The notes below the pieces were generated by a model. It was not told the DNA's origin. It worked only from the letters and a program-made list of their open reading frames with translations, and ran no database searches. Below are positions 29,301-37,344 of a DNA stretch of 64,000 nt, one piece after another. The stretch is from Chryseobacterium taichungense (GTDB taxonomy: Bacteria; Bacteroidota; Bacteroidia; Flavobacteriales; Weeksellaceae). Every line of letters begins with the position of its first letter. The stretch's first letter is position 1. The DNA lies in NCBI RefSeq assembly GCF_900109935.1, contig NZ_FOBV01000001.1, forward strand, positions 744,001 through 808,000, read 5' to 3'. The translations under genes were made by a program, and so were the position numbers.

Positions 29301-29533
29301 TTGATTATAGTGAGCTTGCTTACAAAGAGAATCTTTCCTTTGTAGTTTACGACAGATATGGAAATAAAATTTTCACCGGAGATAAATTCAATAATTACAA
29401 ATGGGACGGGAAACATTACGACAAAAAGCTGATCACAGGGACTTACTGGTTTCATATCAACTGGAATGAACCTAATAAAGAAAAAACCCCGATCAAATAT
29501 ACAGGCTGGATATTAGTCAAAAATATTGATTAA
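26393..29533 (+). CDS. Giant secreted protein 2: IgGFc-binding-like head, T9SS type B tail
   Basis: This 1046-residue paralogue of the genes on both sides has a signal peptide, TEHWFAPM, an IgGFc-binding-like domain ending GYGGYFAGFSSIPVI, an Ig-like module, and a cadherin-like module (GTATLNPSNGQITYIPNAG). It then has two repeats of another kind (TKKFYPTMEHLNAGTNEI and TKNYYPTFVDASNGTNEI). The acidic CDDN/CDND loops of copies 1 and 3 are missing here, which explains the shorter length. It ends with LDAGPGY...WNTGATTQ, the SprB-like GGSGPYQY repeat and a type B C-terminus with NAITPNGDNKND. The first 450 residues are the best conserved across the triplet. Confidence 0.85.
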   Translation: MRRFLLSFIVMLFAVNTVFAQRDTEHWFAPMKNNTNLIGGENSQSIYFSTDSVEPFDVDIYNNNQVIETVTVSKGNPVIYNIPIVNGNSDIITPLQSDVFTTITKGLYTKGPKPYYANLRFSIPSHGEILTSKGKAGIGKKFYAAAAPITDIGGGDIYNFMTGILATENNTVVTVSGYASSVTFSNGTTGANTPSMSFTLNKGQSYIIEGVGNLSGNATGFIGAKIEADKPISVTNGNFNGQFSWGPVGLSSDIIMDQSVPVERLGNEFIVVKGNGNVSALMEDALIIATENNTEVRINGGPVIATLNEGQYYRVNGPNPGVPANNVNYIDQGNGHYNMHIKTSKNVYVYQLLAGLATSIATLGYNYIPPLNCFLPRKIDEIAYINNLNGSTNDIKLNIITEAGATVTYSVNGGAPITPTTVQGPYPVQGTSDWQTYSIPALSGNVTVYSTKAVTAGIAGGSGAVGYGGYFAGFSSIPVIAKQSGDCVPGIVLEVDDSFETYQWYLNDVAIPGATQHVHTPTQAGNYTVKVTMGTCPPVTTPVYKVFSCVTNTTANLSACATKVITPAFSFNTSQTPVASTVTILTYPTHGTATLNPSNGQITYIPNAGYLGPDTIVYQFCGNAAEFIDCEHVTLNLNVVPFILTDRTIKACQYNGKGFFNLTTANVTLYNPVTKKFYPTMEHLNAGTNEITNPENYLSAEGFVYVKVTTNEGCVGSAKITLQFFPSPVVNEATLSECFLENQETKAKFDLTIASVTNENPVTKNYYPTFVDASNGTNEIQNADAYISGDGAVYVRVYNSNQCYTIAKINLKVIPPKRSALLTDKIICIDGRTNLDAGPGYASYEWNTGATTQVLEGATVGEYWVILEDSGCFVKQFVHVKKADAPVITEIEISNNTATVHVTGGSGPYQYAVDSPTNWQDSNVFTGLSRGQHVFYVKDFYNCAPISVEITVPNLINAITPNGDNKNDFIDYSELAYKENLSFVVYDRYGNKIFTGDKFNNYKWDGKHYDKKLITGTYWFHINWNEPNKEKTPIKYTGWILVKNID

Positions 29534-29554
29534 ATCACTACAATAAAATACTAC

Positions 29555-29581
29555 ATGGCTGTCTTTAAAGGCAGCCATTTT
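29555..29581 (+). terminator. Hairpin after giant T9SS protein 2
   Basis: ATGGCTGTCTTT pairs with AAAGGCAGCCAT (one G-T pair) and is followed by a short TTTT run. Confidence 0.65.
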
Positions 29582-29697
29582 GATAATATTTATAATAAAT
29601 TGTGGTCTAATAACATGATTTTACATAGATTTTGTCTAATGATAATGATGGTTTAACGGTTTTTTAATATTTTCAATAAAACAATGTATATTATTAT

Positions 29698-29705
29698 TAA
29701 ATTTG
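29698..29705 (+). promoter_or_regulatory. Promoter minus-7 box of giant T9SS protein 3
   Basis: TAAATTTG matches TAnnTTTG, 19 bases before the ATG at 29725. Confidence 0.6.
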
Positions 29706-29724
29706 TGATAAAAGTAATAACTGA

Positions 29725-32700
29725 ATGAAGAAACTTCTATCTCTTTTATTTTTATTTTATTTTTTCACCTCTGCTTTTTCGCAATTGGACAGGGAGCATT
29801 GGTTTGCCCCGATGGTTGACAGAACAGGAAACCCCAACCCTTATCAGAAGCTTTATCTTTCTACAAACCGTATTACCCCATTTCCGGTAAGCATCTATAA
29901 TAATAATGTTTTAATTGCAACTGTAAATATCAGTAAAAATAATCCTCAGAAGATTGATATCCCTAGGGAATATATTATTACAACACAACAAACCGATCTA
30001 TTTACCCCGACAACAAAGGGGCTTTATGTAAAGGCTGAATTTCCATTTTATGCCAACTTAAGATTTTCGGTGTTTAACCACGCTGAAATCATTACTTCTA
30101 AAGGCATACCTTCCACCGGAAAACTTTTTTATGCCGCCACCGCACCCATTACGGTAAGTAACAACATCCTGAATTTCATGGCGAGTATTCTTGCAACAGA
30201 AGATAATACAACGGTTACCGTATCAGGATATAAGCCCGGTGTACAGTTTTCTAATGTAACTACCGGCATTACCAATCCTACAATTACTTTTACTTTAAAC
30301 AAAGGCCAATCATACATTATCGATGGAATAGCAAATGTTCCCGGAAATGGAAATTCTGATGGTTTCATTGGTGCTAAAATTGTATCCAACAAGCCCGTAA
30401 ATGTTACAAACGGTAACTTTAACGGACAATATGCCGGAAATTTTGACTCCAGCTCTGATATACTTATGGATCAGGCTGTTCCTGTAGAAAGACTTGGTAA
30501 CGAATTTGCGCTTGTAAAAGGGAACGGAACCATCGGTTCCAATATGGAAGGCGCACTTATTGTTGCCACTGAAAATAACACAGAAATTCGGGTTAACAAC
30601 GAATTACTGCCTATTGCCACTTTAAATATCGGGCAATATTTTATGATTCCTGACTCCAAATATCAGCTTCAGGGAAGTGGCCATTACAATTTGTATATAA
30701 AAACTTCTAAAAATGCCTATGTATATCAGGTTCTTGCAGGAGCAAGCACATCAGGGAACGAAGTGGCCACCGGTGGCTTCAACTTTATTCCGGCACTCAA
30801 CTGCTATCTTCCTAAACAAATTAATGAGCTTGGACTTATTGATGAAAATTTTGTTTATTCAAACGGAAATCCTACAGGAATTTTAAACATTCCTACAAAA
30901 TTAAATCTTATTACAGAACGTGGTGCCGTTGTAACGGTAAACGGAGTGGTACCTCCTGCTTCTACAGGTCCTTTTAATATGACCGGAACCAATAACTGGG
31001 TGACATACGGTATCCCAAATACTACTGGTACGATTACTGTCGTTTCGTCTAAAGCGATCATGGCCGGAATCAATGCAGGAAGTGACGCTGTGGGATATGG
31101 AGGTTTTTTTGCCGGTTTTCCTACCCAGCCAGTGATCTTAAAATCCGGAGGAGATTGTGTTCCTGGAATTGTATTAACAGTAGATCCTATCATTTACGAT
31201 ACATATCAATGGTACAATAACGGCAATATCATTCCTGGAGCAACCAGCCCATCGATAACACCTACGGGATCCGGATATTATACATGTTCTGTAACAATGG
31301 GAAGCTGTGCTCCATTAGTGACCGAACAGTATAAAGTGCTCAACTGTACCAAATTTTCATCGATAAGTTATGATGTCTGTAATACAAAAACCATTACCCC
31401 GACATTTACAACGTCGACACAGACTCCTGCTCCTTCAACTGTTTCTGTTGTTACAGCGCCAACTTTAGGAACAGCCACGGTAAATGCTGCAACCGGAATT
31501 ATCACTTACACGGTAACCAATCCCGGAACAACAGGAACCGATACTTTCACCTACACTTTCTGCGGAAATGATCCGGATTTCCCGGATTGTGAAACTGTTA
31601 CTGTCACTATTAATATCCAAGCCTTAACGGTTAATAATGCAACGCTCAATGCCTGCGATAACGGATCCGGACAAGGTATATTTAATTTAACGACCGCCGT
31701 TGTTACAAATAATTCGCCGGTAACCATTACTTATTATCCATCTTTGCTTACCGCTCAAAATGAAACTCCCGGAACCAACATATCAAACCCTACTTCTTAT
31801 TCTGCAGCCAATGGAACTATCGTTTACGCTGTAGTGAAAAACAGTCTTGGTTGTAAAAGTATTGCGCAGATTACCCTAAATCTGTATCCTTATGCAGTGG
31901 TAGTCAATAATTATACGGGATCATTTTGTGATGATAATCTGGATGGTATAGTAAATGTTGTTTTATCAAATATAACTCCTATTGTATTGAATAACCCGAC
32001 TTATTTTACAGGAGTAAGATATTATGGGAACATAGATGATGCAAATTCAGGCAACAACAATACGCTTCCTGACAACTGGTCTTACACGGCCACCACAACC
32101 ATATACATCAGAGTCGATTCTCCAAATGGTTGTTCTCCGGTAATCAAACCACTTGTGTTTACGATCGGTAGTAAACTCCCTCTTATTAAAACGACCCATT
32201 CTGTTACGGTATGCGATAATGATCTTGACGGCACAAAAAGTATTGATTTTTCATCATATATCAACCAATTTACGGCAGAGCCCGCAGTGACGGCTACATT
32301 TCATCCGACACTGTTGGATGCTCAGAATAATACTGCAGTGCTTACAAATCCTATTACGATTACAGGAGTACAGACAATTTACATACGTTTTGAAAAGCCT
32401 GGCTCCTGTCCTAATATTGCCTCTATCATTGTTAATGTAAAAACACCTAAGCATTCTGTTCTTTTGGTGAATAAAGTCATATGTCCTAAAACTAAAACCA
32501 TATTGGATGCCGGTCCCGGATTTGACAGCTATTCATGGAGTACAGGCGCTACAACCCCTTCTATCAGCAATGTAGGTCCCGGAAGTTATTGGGTCGATCT
32601 CACATTTGACGGCTGTACATACAGACAGAATGTGACCGTGACAGAATCTGTGCTACCTGCAATTACCAGTATAGAAATAAATGGCAGTACCGTAACCATA

Positions 32701-33132
32701 GGAGTAAGCGGCGGAACACCTCTTTATGAATATTCTCTTGATGGCAATAACTGGCAGAGCTCTAATGTTTTTATAAATGTTCCGAGGGGTAATCATACCG
32801 CTCATGTTCGTGACTCCAACCGATGTGATGAAGTGACAAGACCTTTTGTAATCATTAACCTCATCAACACTATAACGCCAAATCTTGATGGTTATAATGA
32901 CACGATTGATTATTCTTCTTTAATGGATAATGAAAATATTGTCTTCAGAATATTCGATCGTTATGGAGCTGAAAGTTTCCGGGGGAATAAAGAAAACAGA
33001 TTCATCTGGGATGGAAGAATTACCGGAAGACCAGTCAACACAGCTACCTATTGGTATTTTATTAGTTGGACAGAATTCGGAGGAACTACAACCGTAAAAT
33101 ATACAAGCTGGCTATTGGTGAAAAATTATTGA
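29725..33132 (+). CDS. Giant secreted protein 3: IgGFc-binding-like head, T9SS type B tail
   Basis: At 1135 residues this is the longest of the triplet. After the signal peptide it has REHWFAPM, an IgGFc-binding-like domain ending GYGGFFAGFPTQPVI, an Ig-like module (QWYNNG...GSGYYTCSV), a cadherin-like module and the acidic loops CDDNLDGIVNV and CDNDLDGTKSI as in copy 1. The LDAGPGF...WSTGATTP module, an SprB-like GGTPLYEYSLDG repeat and a type B C-terminus follow. In that C-terminus the usual ITPNGDG is changed to ITPNLDGYND. Its own promoter suggests separate regulation from copies 1 and 2. Role unknown. Confidence 0.85.
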   Translation: MKKLLSLLFLFYFFTSAFSQLDREHWFAPMVDRTGNPNPYQKLYLSTNRITPFPVSIYNNNVLIATVNISKNNPQKIDIPREYIITTQQTDLFTPTTKGLYVKAEFPFYANLRFSVFNHAEIITSKGIPSTGKLFYAATAPITVSNNILNFMASILATEDNTTVTVSGYKPGVQFSNVTTGITNPTITFTLNKGQSYIIDGIANVPGNGNSDGFIGAKIVSNKPVNVTNGNFNGQYAGNFDSSSDILMDQAVPVERLGNEFALVKGNGTIGSNMEGALIVATENNTEIRVNNELLPIATLNIGQYFMIPDSKYQLQGSGHYNLYIKTSKNAYVYQVLAGASTSGNEVATGGFNFIPALNCYLPKQINELGLIDENFVYSNGNPTGILNIPTKLNLITERGAVVTVNGVVPPASTGPFNMTGTNNWVTYGIPNTTGTITVVSSKAIMAGINAGSDAVGYGGFFAGFPTQPVILKSGGDCVPGIVLTVDPIIYDTYQWYNNGNIIPGATSPSITPTGSGYYTCSVTMGSCAPLVTEQYKVLNCTKFSSISYDVCNTKTITPTFTTSTQTPAPSTVSVVTAPTLGTATVNAATGIITYTVTNPGTTGTDTFTYTFCGNDPDFPDCETVTVTINIQALTVNNATLNACDNGSGQGIFNLTTAVVTNNSPVTITYYPSLLTAQNETPGTNISNPTSYSAANGTIVYAVVKNSLGCKSIAQITLNLYPYAVVVNNYTGSFCDDNLDGIVNVVLSNITPIVLNNPTYFTGVRYYGNIDDANSGNNNTLPDNWSYTATTTIYIRVDSPNGCSPVIKPLVFTIGSKLPLIKTTHSVTVCDNDLDGTKSIDFSSYINQFTAEPAVTATFHPTLLDAQNNTAVLTNPITITGVQTIYIRFEKPGSCPNIASIIVNVKTPKHSVLLVNKVICPKTKTILDAGPGFDSYSWSTGATTPSISNVGPGSYWVDLTFDGCTYRQNVTVTESVLPAITSIEINGSTVTIGVSGGTPLYEYSLDGNNWQSSNVFINVPRGNHTAHVRDSNRCDEVTRPFVIINLINTITPNLDGYNDTIDYSSLMDNENIVFRIFDRYGAESFRGNKENRFIWDGRITGRPVNTATYWYFISWTEFGGTTTVKYTSWLLVKNY

Positions 33133-33254
33133 TTAAATTTAACGTCAAATCATTACTTCGATTATAACATTCATTAACAATTTTTGAGTAAAGTTTAATA
33201 TAACTTTAACCTGTTTTCACTACTAAAATAGGTATAAATTGATGCATTTCTGCT

Positions 33255-33262
33255 TAATTTTG
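33255..33262 (+). promoter_or_regulatory. Promoter minus-7 box before the gene at 33273
   Basis: TAATTTTG matches TAnnTTTG and sits 10 bases before the ATG, giving a very short leader. Confidence 0.5.
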
Positions 33263-33272
33263 CCTTAATTAT

Positions 33273-34061
33273 ATGAAGAAACTATTTATCCTATTGCTGT
33301 TGGTTTTTCTGATAAAAATTAACGCTCAGTCATATTCCGGGGAAGTTTTTTTAAGAGACAACTCTGTTCTATATCTTAATCAGGTGTATGTTACCAACAT
33401 TACTACTCAGAAGACCGTTCTCAGTGATTATAATGGTGATTTCAATATTTCTGCCAATCCAGGTGATATTATACGTTTTACGTCTATCGTTACAGAAAGG
33501 AAAGATATCAAACTGACTCCCGAAATGATGGGCCAGAGAAATCTAATTGAGTTAAAAATTGCTTATCATGATATTCAGGAAGTCGTGATCAACAGATTCA
33601 AGCCTACAGGAAATTTGAGATATGATGTAAATGCTTTAAGAAAAGAAGACAAAGGACTGGCTATTAAAAAAGTAATAGGATTGCCTGAACCTAAAGGGGA
33701 TGGTACTCCTCCTCAGCTTCCGGTTGCAGGGTTGAGGGATGGCGGACTTACCTTCAGCCTTGAGAGTATTTATGATATTCTTTCCGGAGAGCGGAAGAAA
33801 AAACAACGCTACATGGCGTATGAGAGAATGAATAATTCCGTTACACAGATTAAGAATTATTTAGGAAAAGACTATTTTACAAGATTTAAAATACCTGAAA
33901 ATCTGATTGATAATTTCCTTCAGTTTGTATATACTTCAGAAAATATTGAGCCGTATATTATGGCTGGTAATTTTGAAGCCATTAAAATTCCTATCGAAAA
34001 ATATCTGCCGATCTATCAGCGACGATTGAGAAACTCGCATCTTCAGGAAGTCATAAAATAA
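33273..34061 (+). CDS. Exported protein with carboxypeptidase-regulatory-like domain
   Basis: This 262-residue protein has a signal peptide ending near NAQ, then a beta-sandwich domain at about 20-105 of the CarboxypepD_reg type (SGEVFLRDNSVLYLNQVYV, VLSDYNGDFNISANPGDIIRF). A helical C-terminal region with no motif I recognise follows. Such proteins in Bacteroidota are often periplasmic or outer-membrane associated and related to the plug-like region of TonB-dependent proteins, but no receptor barrel is present. It follows the giant triplet and precedes a two-cysteine-domain protein gene. Confidence 0.7.
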   Translation: MKKLFILLLLVFLIKINAQSYSGEVFLRDNSVLYLNQVYVTNITTQKTVLSDYNGDFNISANPGDIIRFTSIVTERKDIKLTPEMMGQRNLIELKIAYHDIQEVVINRFKPTGNLRYDVNALRKEDKGLAIKKVIGLPEPKGDGTPPQLPVAGLRDGGLTFSLESIYDILSGERKKKQRYMAYERMNNSVTQIKNYLGKDYFTRFKIPENLIDNFLQFVYTSENIEPYIMAGNFEAIKIPIEKYLPIYQRRLRNSHLQEVIK

Positions 34062-34220
34062 ACGAATACTTATAATTAAAATGTATACCAATAATACTGC
34101 GGTATACATTTTTTTTAAGGTTTAAATTTTATCACAATTAAGTGCAGTATACAAAAAATACTATAATTCCGTTATATCTCCAGAGACTTTTAATTTTATA
34201 ACAATCTTTAATATCTGTGA

Positions 34221-35006
34221 ATGAAAAATATACTTTTGATTTTTAGCACTATTGTTTTCGTTAATATTTCGGCTCAGAAACAGGGCAAAGACTACAGTGA
34301 TATTTTAAAAAGCAAAAATATATACGAAATCAATGCATTTCTGAGAGATGCTCACCCCGATGATCCCAGAAGATCCGTACTGAAACCCCGTGTCATGGAA
34401 ATGATGAAGGAATATATCAAAAATGCAAAGCCTGGCGATACCAAAGTAAGACAGATGCAGGACTGGCTCGCTATGCTGAAAAGACGTCCTTCCACAAAAA
34501 TATCGTTTGAGGAATTCAATGCCAACATCCGAAAAAAACAAATCGCAAAATATCAGAAAGAATTACAGGTTGGTCAATCTGCAGTCGTTTACACACCGAG
34601 TAATCCACAGAATGTTTATATAGCGCCTACCGCTACACCAACTGTTACAACTGCCGCCATACCCGACACAGAAGCTTCAGAATTCAATATGTTAATGGCA
34701 GAAAATCCCGTAGAACACAAAAATAAAACCGTAAAAATATTAAATTCACTTTTTGACAACGATCCTAATGCTAAAGAATGTATTGTCATGATTGAAAATA
34801 AATCCGACTGCAATATCATTGTCAGAATAGAAGGCATAGGCATCACAAAATACAGGCTTCCTGTTCCTGCGCATGGAGACAATTCTATCGTCGTGCAGAA
34901 AGGCGATTACCTTTTTACCAGCATCGTGTGTGGAGCGCAGTATGCCTCACAGAAAACTATACAGAAACCTTTAATGGTAGCTCTCGGAAGTTCAGCCAGG
35001 AAATAA
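34221..35006 (+). CDS. Exported two-cysteine-domain protein, paralogue 2 (DUF6759-like)
   Basis: This 261-residue protein has a signal peptide ending near SAQ. A helical module HPDDPRRSVLKPRVMEM (about residues 38-56) is shared with the gene at 35902. A Thr/Pro/Ala-rich linker near residues 110-150 leads to a C-terminal domain with ENKSDCN and IVCGAQY, the conserved cysteines of the family. KTVKILNSLFDNDP just before the domain is also conserved. It is predicted to be periplasmic or surface located; function unknown. Confidence 0.72.
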   Translation: MKNILLIFSTIVFVNISAQKQGKDYSDILKSKNIYEINAFLRDAHPDDPRRSVLKPRVMEMMKEYIKNAKPGDTKVRQMQDWLAMLKRRPSTKISFEEFNANIRKKQIAKYQKELQVGQSAVVYTPSNPQNVYIAPTATPTVTTAAIPDTEASEFNMLMAENPVEHKNKTVKILNSLFDNDPNAKECIVMIENKSDCNIIVRIEGIGITKYRLPVPAHGDNSIVVQKGDYLFTSIVCGAQYASQKTIQKPLMVALGSSARK

Positions 35007-35053
35007 TTTCTCAATTTAATTTTATCATGTAAAGAAAGCATCTAAAATTTTGT

Positions 35054-35061
35054 TATTTTTG
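35054..35061 (+). promoter_or_regulatory. trmB promoter minus-7 box
   Basis: TATTTTTG matches TAnnTTTG, 20 bases before the trmB start at 35082. Confidence 0.55.
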
Positions 35062-35081
35062 CAAGATTTTAGAAATGTTTC

Positions 35082-35759
35082 ATGGGTAAAAATAAAATAG
35101 CAAGATTCGCAGAAAATAAAATATTACCAAACGTTGTTCAGCCTACAAGAGAAGAAGCCCTGAACGGCTTCAATCTTAAAGGAAAATGGAGAACGGAATT
35201 TTTTAAGAATGATCATCCAATCGTTCTGGAATTAGGTTGTGGTAAAGGAGAATATACTGTAGGACTTGCAAAAACTTTCCCTGAAAAGAACTTTATCGGA
35301 ATTGATATTAAAGGGGCAAGATTTTGGTTTGGTGCCAAAGAAGCTCATGAGAGCAATATGCACAATGTAGCGTTTCTACGAACCCAGATCGAGCTGGTAG
35401 ACTACTTTTTCGGAGAAAATGAAGTCGATGAAATATGGATCACATTCCCGGATCCTCAGATCAAGTACAAACGTACCAAGCACCGACTTACACATCCTGA
35501 CTTTTTAGACAGGTACAAAAAATTCCTGAAGCCCGGCGGAATTGTTCATTTAAAGACAGATTCAGAATTTCTACATGGCTACACCCTTGGCTTTCTACAG
35601 GGAGCCGGCTATGAAATTATCTCGGCGCATCATGATATTTACGGAGCTCCTGAATATGATCCGAATACGCCGCATTTAAGGGATATCAAAACCTATTATG
35701 AAGAATTGTTTTCGGCTAAAGGAAAAACAATTACGTATATCAAGTTTAGAATTAATTAA
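35082..35759 (+). CDS. trmB: tRNA (guanine-46-N7)-methyltransferase
   Basis: TrmB makes m7G at position 46 of tRNAs. The 225-residue protein has the SAM loop LELGCGKGEYTVGLA near residue 50, FIGIDIKGARFW, the signature ITFPDPQIKYKRTKHRLTHPDFL near residue 125 and HLKTDSEF. Length is normal. This housekeeping gene sits between two paralogues of the two-cysteine family, which is the only break in that set if the proposed inversion is undone. Confidence 0.95.
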   Translation: MGKNKIARFAENKILPNVVQPTREEALNGFNLKGKWRTEFFKNDHPIVLELGCGKGEYTVGLAKTFPEKNFIGIDIKGARFWFGAKEAHESNMHNVAFLRTQIELVDYFFGENEVDEIWITFPDPQIKYKRTKHRLTHPDFLDRYKKFLKPGGIVHLKTDSEFLHGYTLGFLQGAGYEIISAHHDIYGAPEYDPNTPHLRDIKTYYEELFSAKGKTITYIKFRIN

Positions 35760-35836
35760 AAACAAAAAATGATGAAAAAGCACAATTCCCCACATTCCCA
35801 TTCCAGTTTATGATATTTTAGGCAATCATTGTAGTT

Positions 35837-35857
35837 GCTCCAAAGGATATAAATTTT
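35837..35857 (+). terminator. AT-rich hairpin after trmB
   Basis: GGATATAA pairs with TTATATCC around a 3-base loop in the 142-base spacer. The following sequence is only moderately T-rich, so it is a weak terminator candidate. Confidence 0.4.
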
Positions 35858-35901
35858 ATATCCTCTTATTTCTATTTATATAAAACACATTAACATCAGC
35901 T

Positions 35902-36543
35902 ATGAAAAAAAACATCTTTATTATTTTATTATGCACCCTTATGGCGTGTAAAAGTTCTGGTATTGAAAACCGTTCCCATGACATTTTAGAAAGTACCGAC
36001 ATTAAGGAAATTGAAAATTATCTCGCTACCACTCACCCGGACGATCCTAAAAGAAGCGTCCTGAAACCCAAGCTCATTGCATTGAAAAACGCTGAATGGA
36101 CCAAAGGTAAAAAGGATGCAAAACCAATGGAAGCCAGACCTATCATATCAGAAATTCCAAGTGGCGCTATAAAAAAGCCGAATTCCGAAGAGGCTGAAGA
36201 ATTTAAACGGCTCATTGCCTCGACTTCTCAAGAGCACAAAGACAAAACCGTAAAGCTTCTCAACGCCATGTTTGATGAAGATATTAACAGCAAAGAAATT
36301 ATTCTTTTATTTAAAAATCAATCCGATTGCAATCTGGTGCTGAAGATTCAGGGAAAAGACTTTTACAACATGGCTGTACCCGCAAAAGGCGAAAATTTTA
36401 TTGTCATAAAAAAAGGGACTTATACCTTGACAGGAAATGTTTGTGACGTGGTTTATTCTTCCAAAAAAGATCTTAGCAAGAGTCTTTTTCTGACAATAAG
36501 CAATCCTAAACCAGCAACAGCAAAAACTACAGGGAAAAAGTAA
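35902..36543 (+). CDS. Two-cysteine-domain lipoprotein, paralogue 3 (DUF6759-like)
   Basis: This 213-residue predicted lipoprotein has lipobox LMAC near residue 16. It carries the HPDDPKRSVLKPKLIAL module near residue 50 as in paralogue 2, then KTVKLLNAMFDED and a C-terminal domain with KNQSDCN and NVCDVVY, the family's conserved cysteine pair. The tail is basic. Unlike paralogues 1 and 2 it is lipid anchored. A 22-bp tandem repeat follows the gene. Function unknown. Confidence 0.72.
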   Translation: MKKNIFIILLCTLMACKSSGIENRSHDILESTDIKEIENYLATTHPDDPKRSVLKPKLIALKNAEWTKGKKDAKPMEARPIISEIPSGAIKKPNSEEAEEFKRLIASTSQEHKDKTVKLLNAMFDEDINSKEIILLFKNQSDCNLVLKIQGKDFYNMAVPAKGENFIVIKKGTYTLTGNVCDVVYSSKKDLSKSLFLTISNPKPATAKTTGKK

Positions 36544-36627
36544 AATGGCACTTTGCAAATTAAATCAAACCCGTGCGTCAAAATTCAGCTGGTAAAAAGG
36601 TCGATTCTTGCCTGTGCATTTTATCCT

Positions 36628-36737
36628 GGAAAAACGTTTCGACGCTTTAGATAAAAGGTTTCGACGTTTTGGTAAAAAGGTCCCGTGGTTTTAGATAAAA
36701 CGTCTCGACGTTTCGGACGAAAGGTTTCGACGTTTTG
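36628..36737. repeat. Tandem repeat, five units of 22 bp
   Basis: Five consecutive units of exactly 22 bases start at 36628, 36650, 36672, 36694 and 36716. Most units read GATAAAAGGT then a core TTCGACGTTTTG; the third is the most diverged (TCCCGTGG core). A partial, diverged unit may start at 36591. A 22-base period does not keep a reading frame, so it is non-coding. It lies between paralogues 3 and 4 of the two-cysteine family. Confidence 0.9.
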
Positions 36738-36785
36738 CTATGTCCCGCTAAAATCTTTATCCATCATTATCTGAACACTAAAGAT

Positions 36786-36793
36786 TATCTTTG
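36786..36793 (+). promoter_or_regulatory. Promoter minus-7 box before the gene at 36813
   Basis: TATCTTTG matches TAnnTTTG, 19 bases before the ATG at 36813. It rules out the longer frame that begins upstream. Confidence 0.6.
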
Positions 36794-36812
36794 TATCTAT
36801 AAATGTATTGAT

Positions 36813-37268
36813 ATGAAGAAATATATTTCGTTTTCAGTTGTGCTAATTCTGTTCCTGAACAGTTGTGGCAATAAAGTTTCTAAAACAAATTATCCTGTCC
36901 GCAAACCTAATCCTGTTTCCACAAATACCGGAAGCAGTACCACTTCCGCGGCGCAGGTCGAAAGAGAATATCAGGCATTAATGAAAACATATAAATCTGA
37001 AACAGCTGAGGTTTTAACGTATTTATTGAATGATTCATCCAATGATCCCAAGACGTCAATCACCGTGGAAAACAAGTCCCGCTGCAATATGGTTCTTACC
37101 ATTAGTGGCACCAACTATTTTAAAAAAGTACCTATTGGAGCCAATAAGATAGGAGCCGTAATGGTGCCTAAGAATCAAAATTACAATCTCTCAGGGATGA
37201 TATGTAATGCTGTTTACCACAATACAAAATTTGTTTCAAGTTCTTATGAGGTAAAACTTTCGAATTGA
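36813..37268 (+). CDS. Two-cysteine-domain lipoprotein, paralogue 4 (DUF6759-like)
   Basis: This 151-residue predicted lipoprotein has lipobox LNSC near residue 17 and a Ser/Thr/Pro linker. Its C-terminal domain contains ENKSRCN near residue 93 and MICNAVY near residue 131, equivalent to the cysteine pair of the other three copies. The HPDDP module of paralogues 2 and 3 is missing, so it is the shortest, domain-only member. The start at 36813 is set by the promoter box and the lipoprotein signal. It converges on rpsB across a shared terminator. Confidence 0.7.
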   Translation: MKKYISFSVVLILFLNSCGNKVSKTNYPVRKPNPVSTNTGSSTTSAAQVEREYQALMKTYKSETAEVLTYLLNDSSNDPKTSITVENKSRCNMVLTISGTNYFKKVPIGANKIGAVMVPKNQNYNLSGMICNAVYHNTKFVSSSYEVKLSN

Positions 37269-37291
37269 TTAAAACCTTTGAACGAAAACAA

Positions 37292-37324
37292 AAAACCGCT
37301 GAATTCAAAGAATTCAGCGGTTTT
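37292..37324. terminator. Bidirectional terminator, rpsB operon and gene at 36813
   Basis: Perfect 15-base arms (AAAACCGCTGAATTC / GAATTCAGCGGTTTT) flank an AAA loop between two convergent genes. Confidence 0.9.
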
Positions 37325-37344
37325 GTATGGTAAGAAAATCTTAA

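Noticed and set aside
22948..33132. Mobile element insertion carrying the giant triplet
   Set aside because: No transposase, integrase, terminal repeats or direct repeats were seen; tandem duplication explains the arrangement.
36544..36740. A short coding region in the 22-bp repeat block (runs of K-R-F-R-R-F)
   Set aside because: A 22-base period shifts the frame in each unit and stops appear in every frame.
36591..36741. CRISPR-like array
   Set aside because: The units are directly contiguous with no unique spacers and are only 22 bases, so this is a simple tandem repeat.
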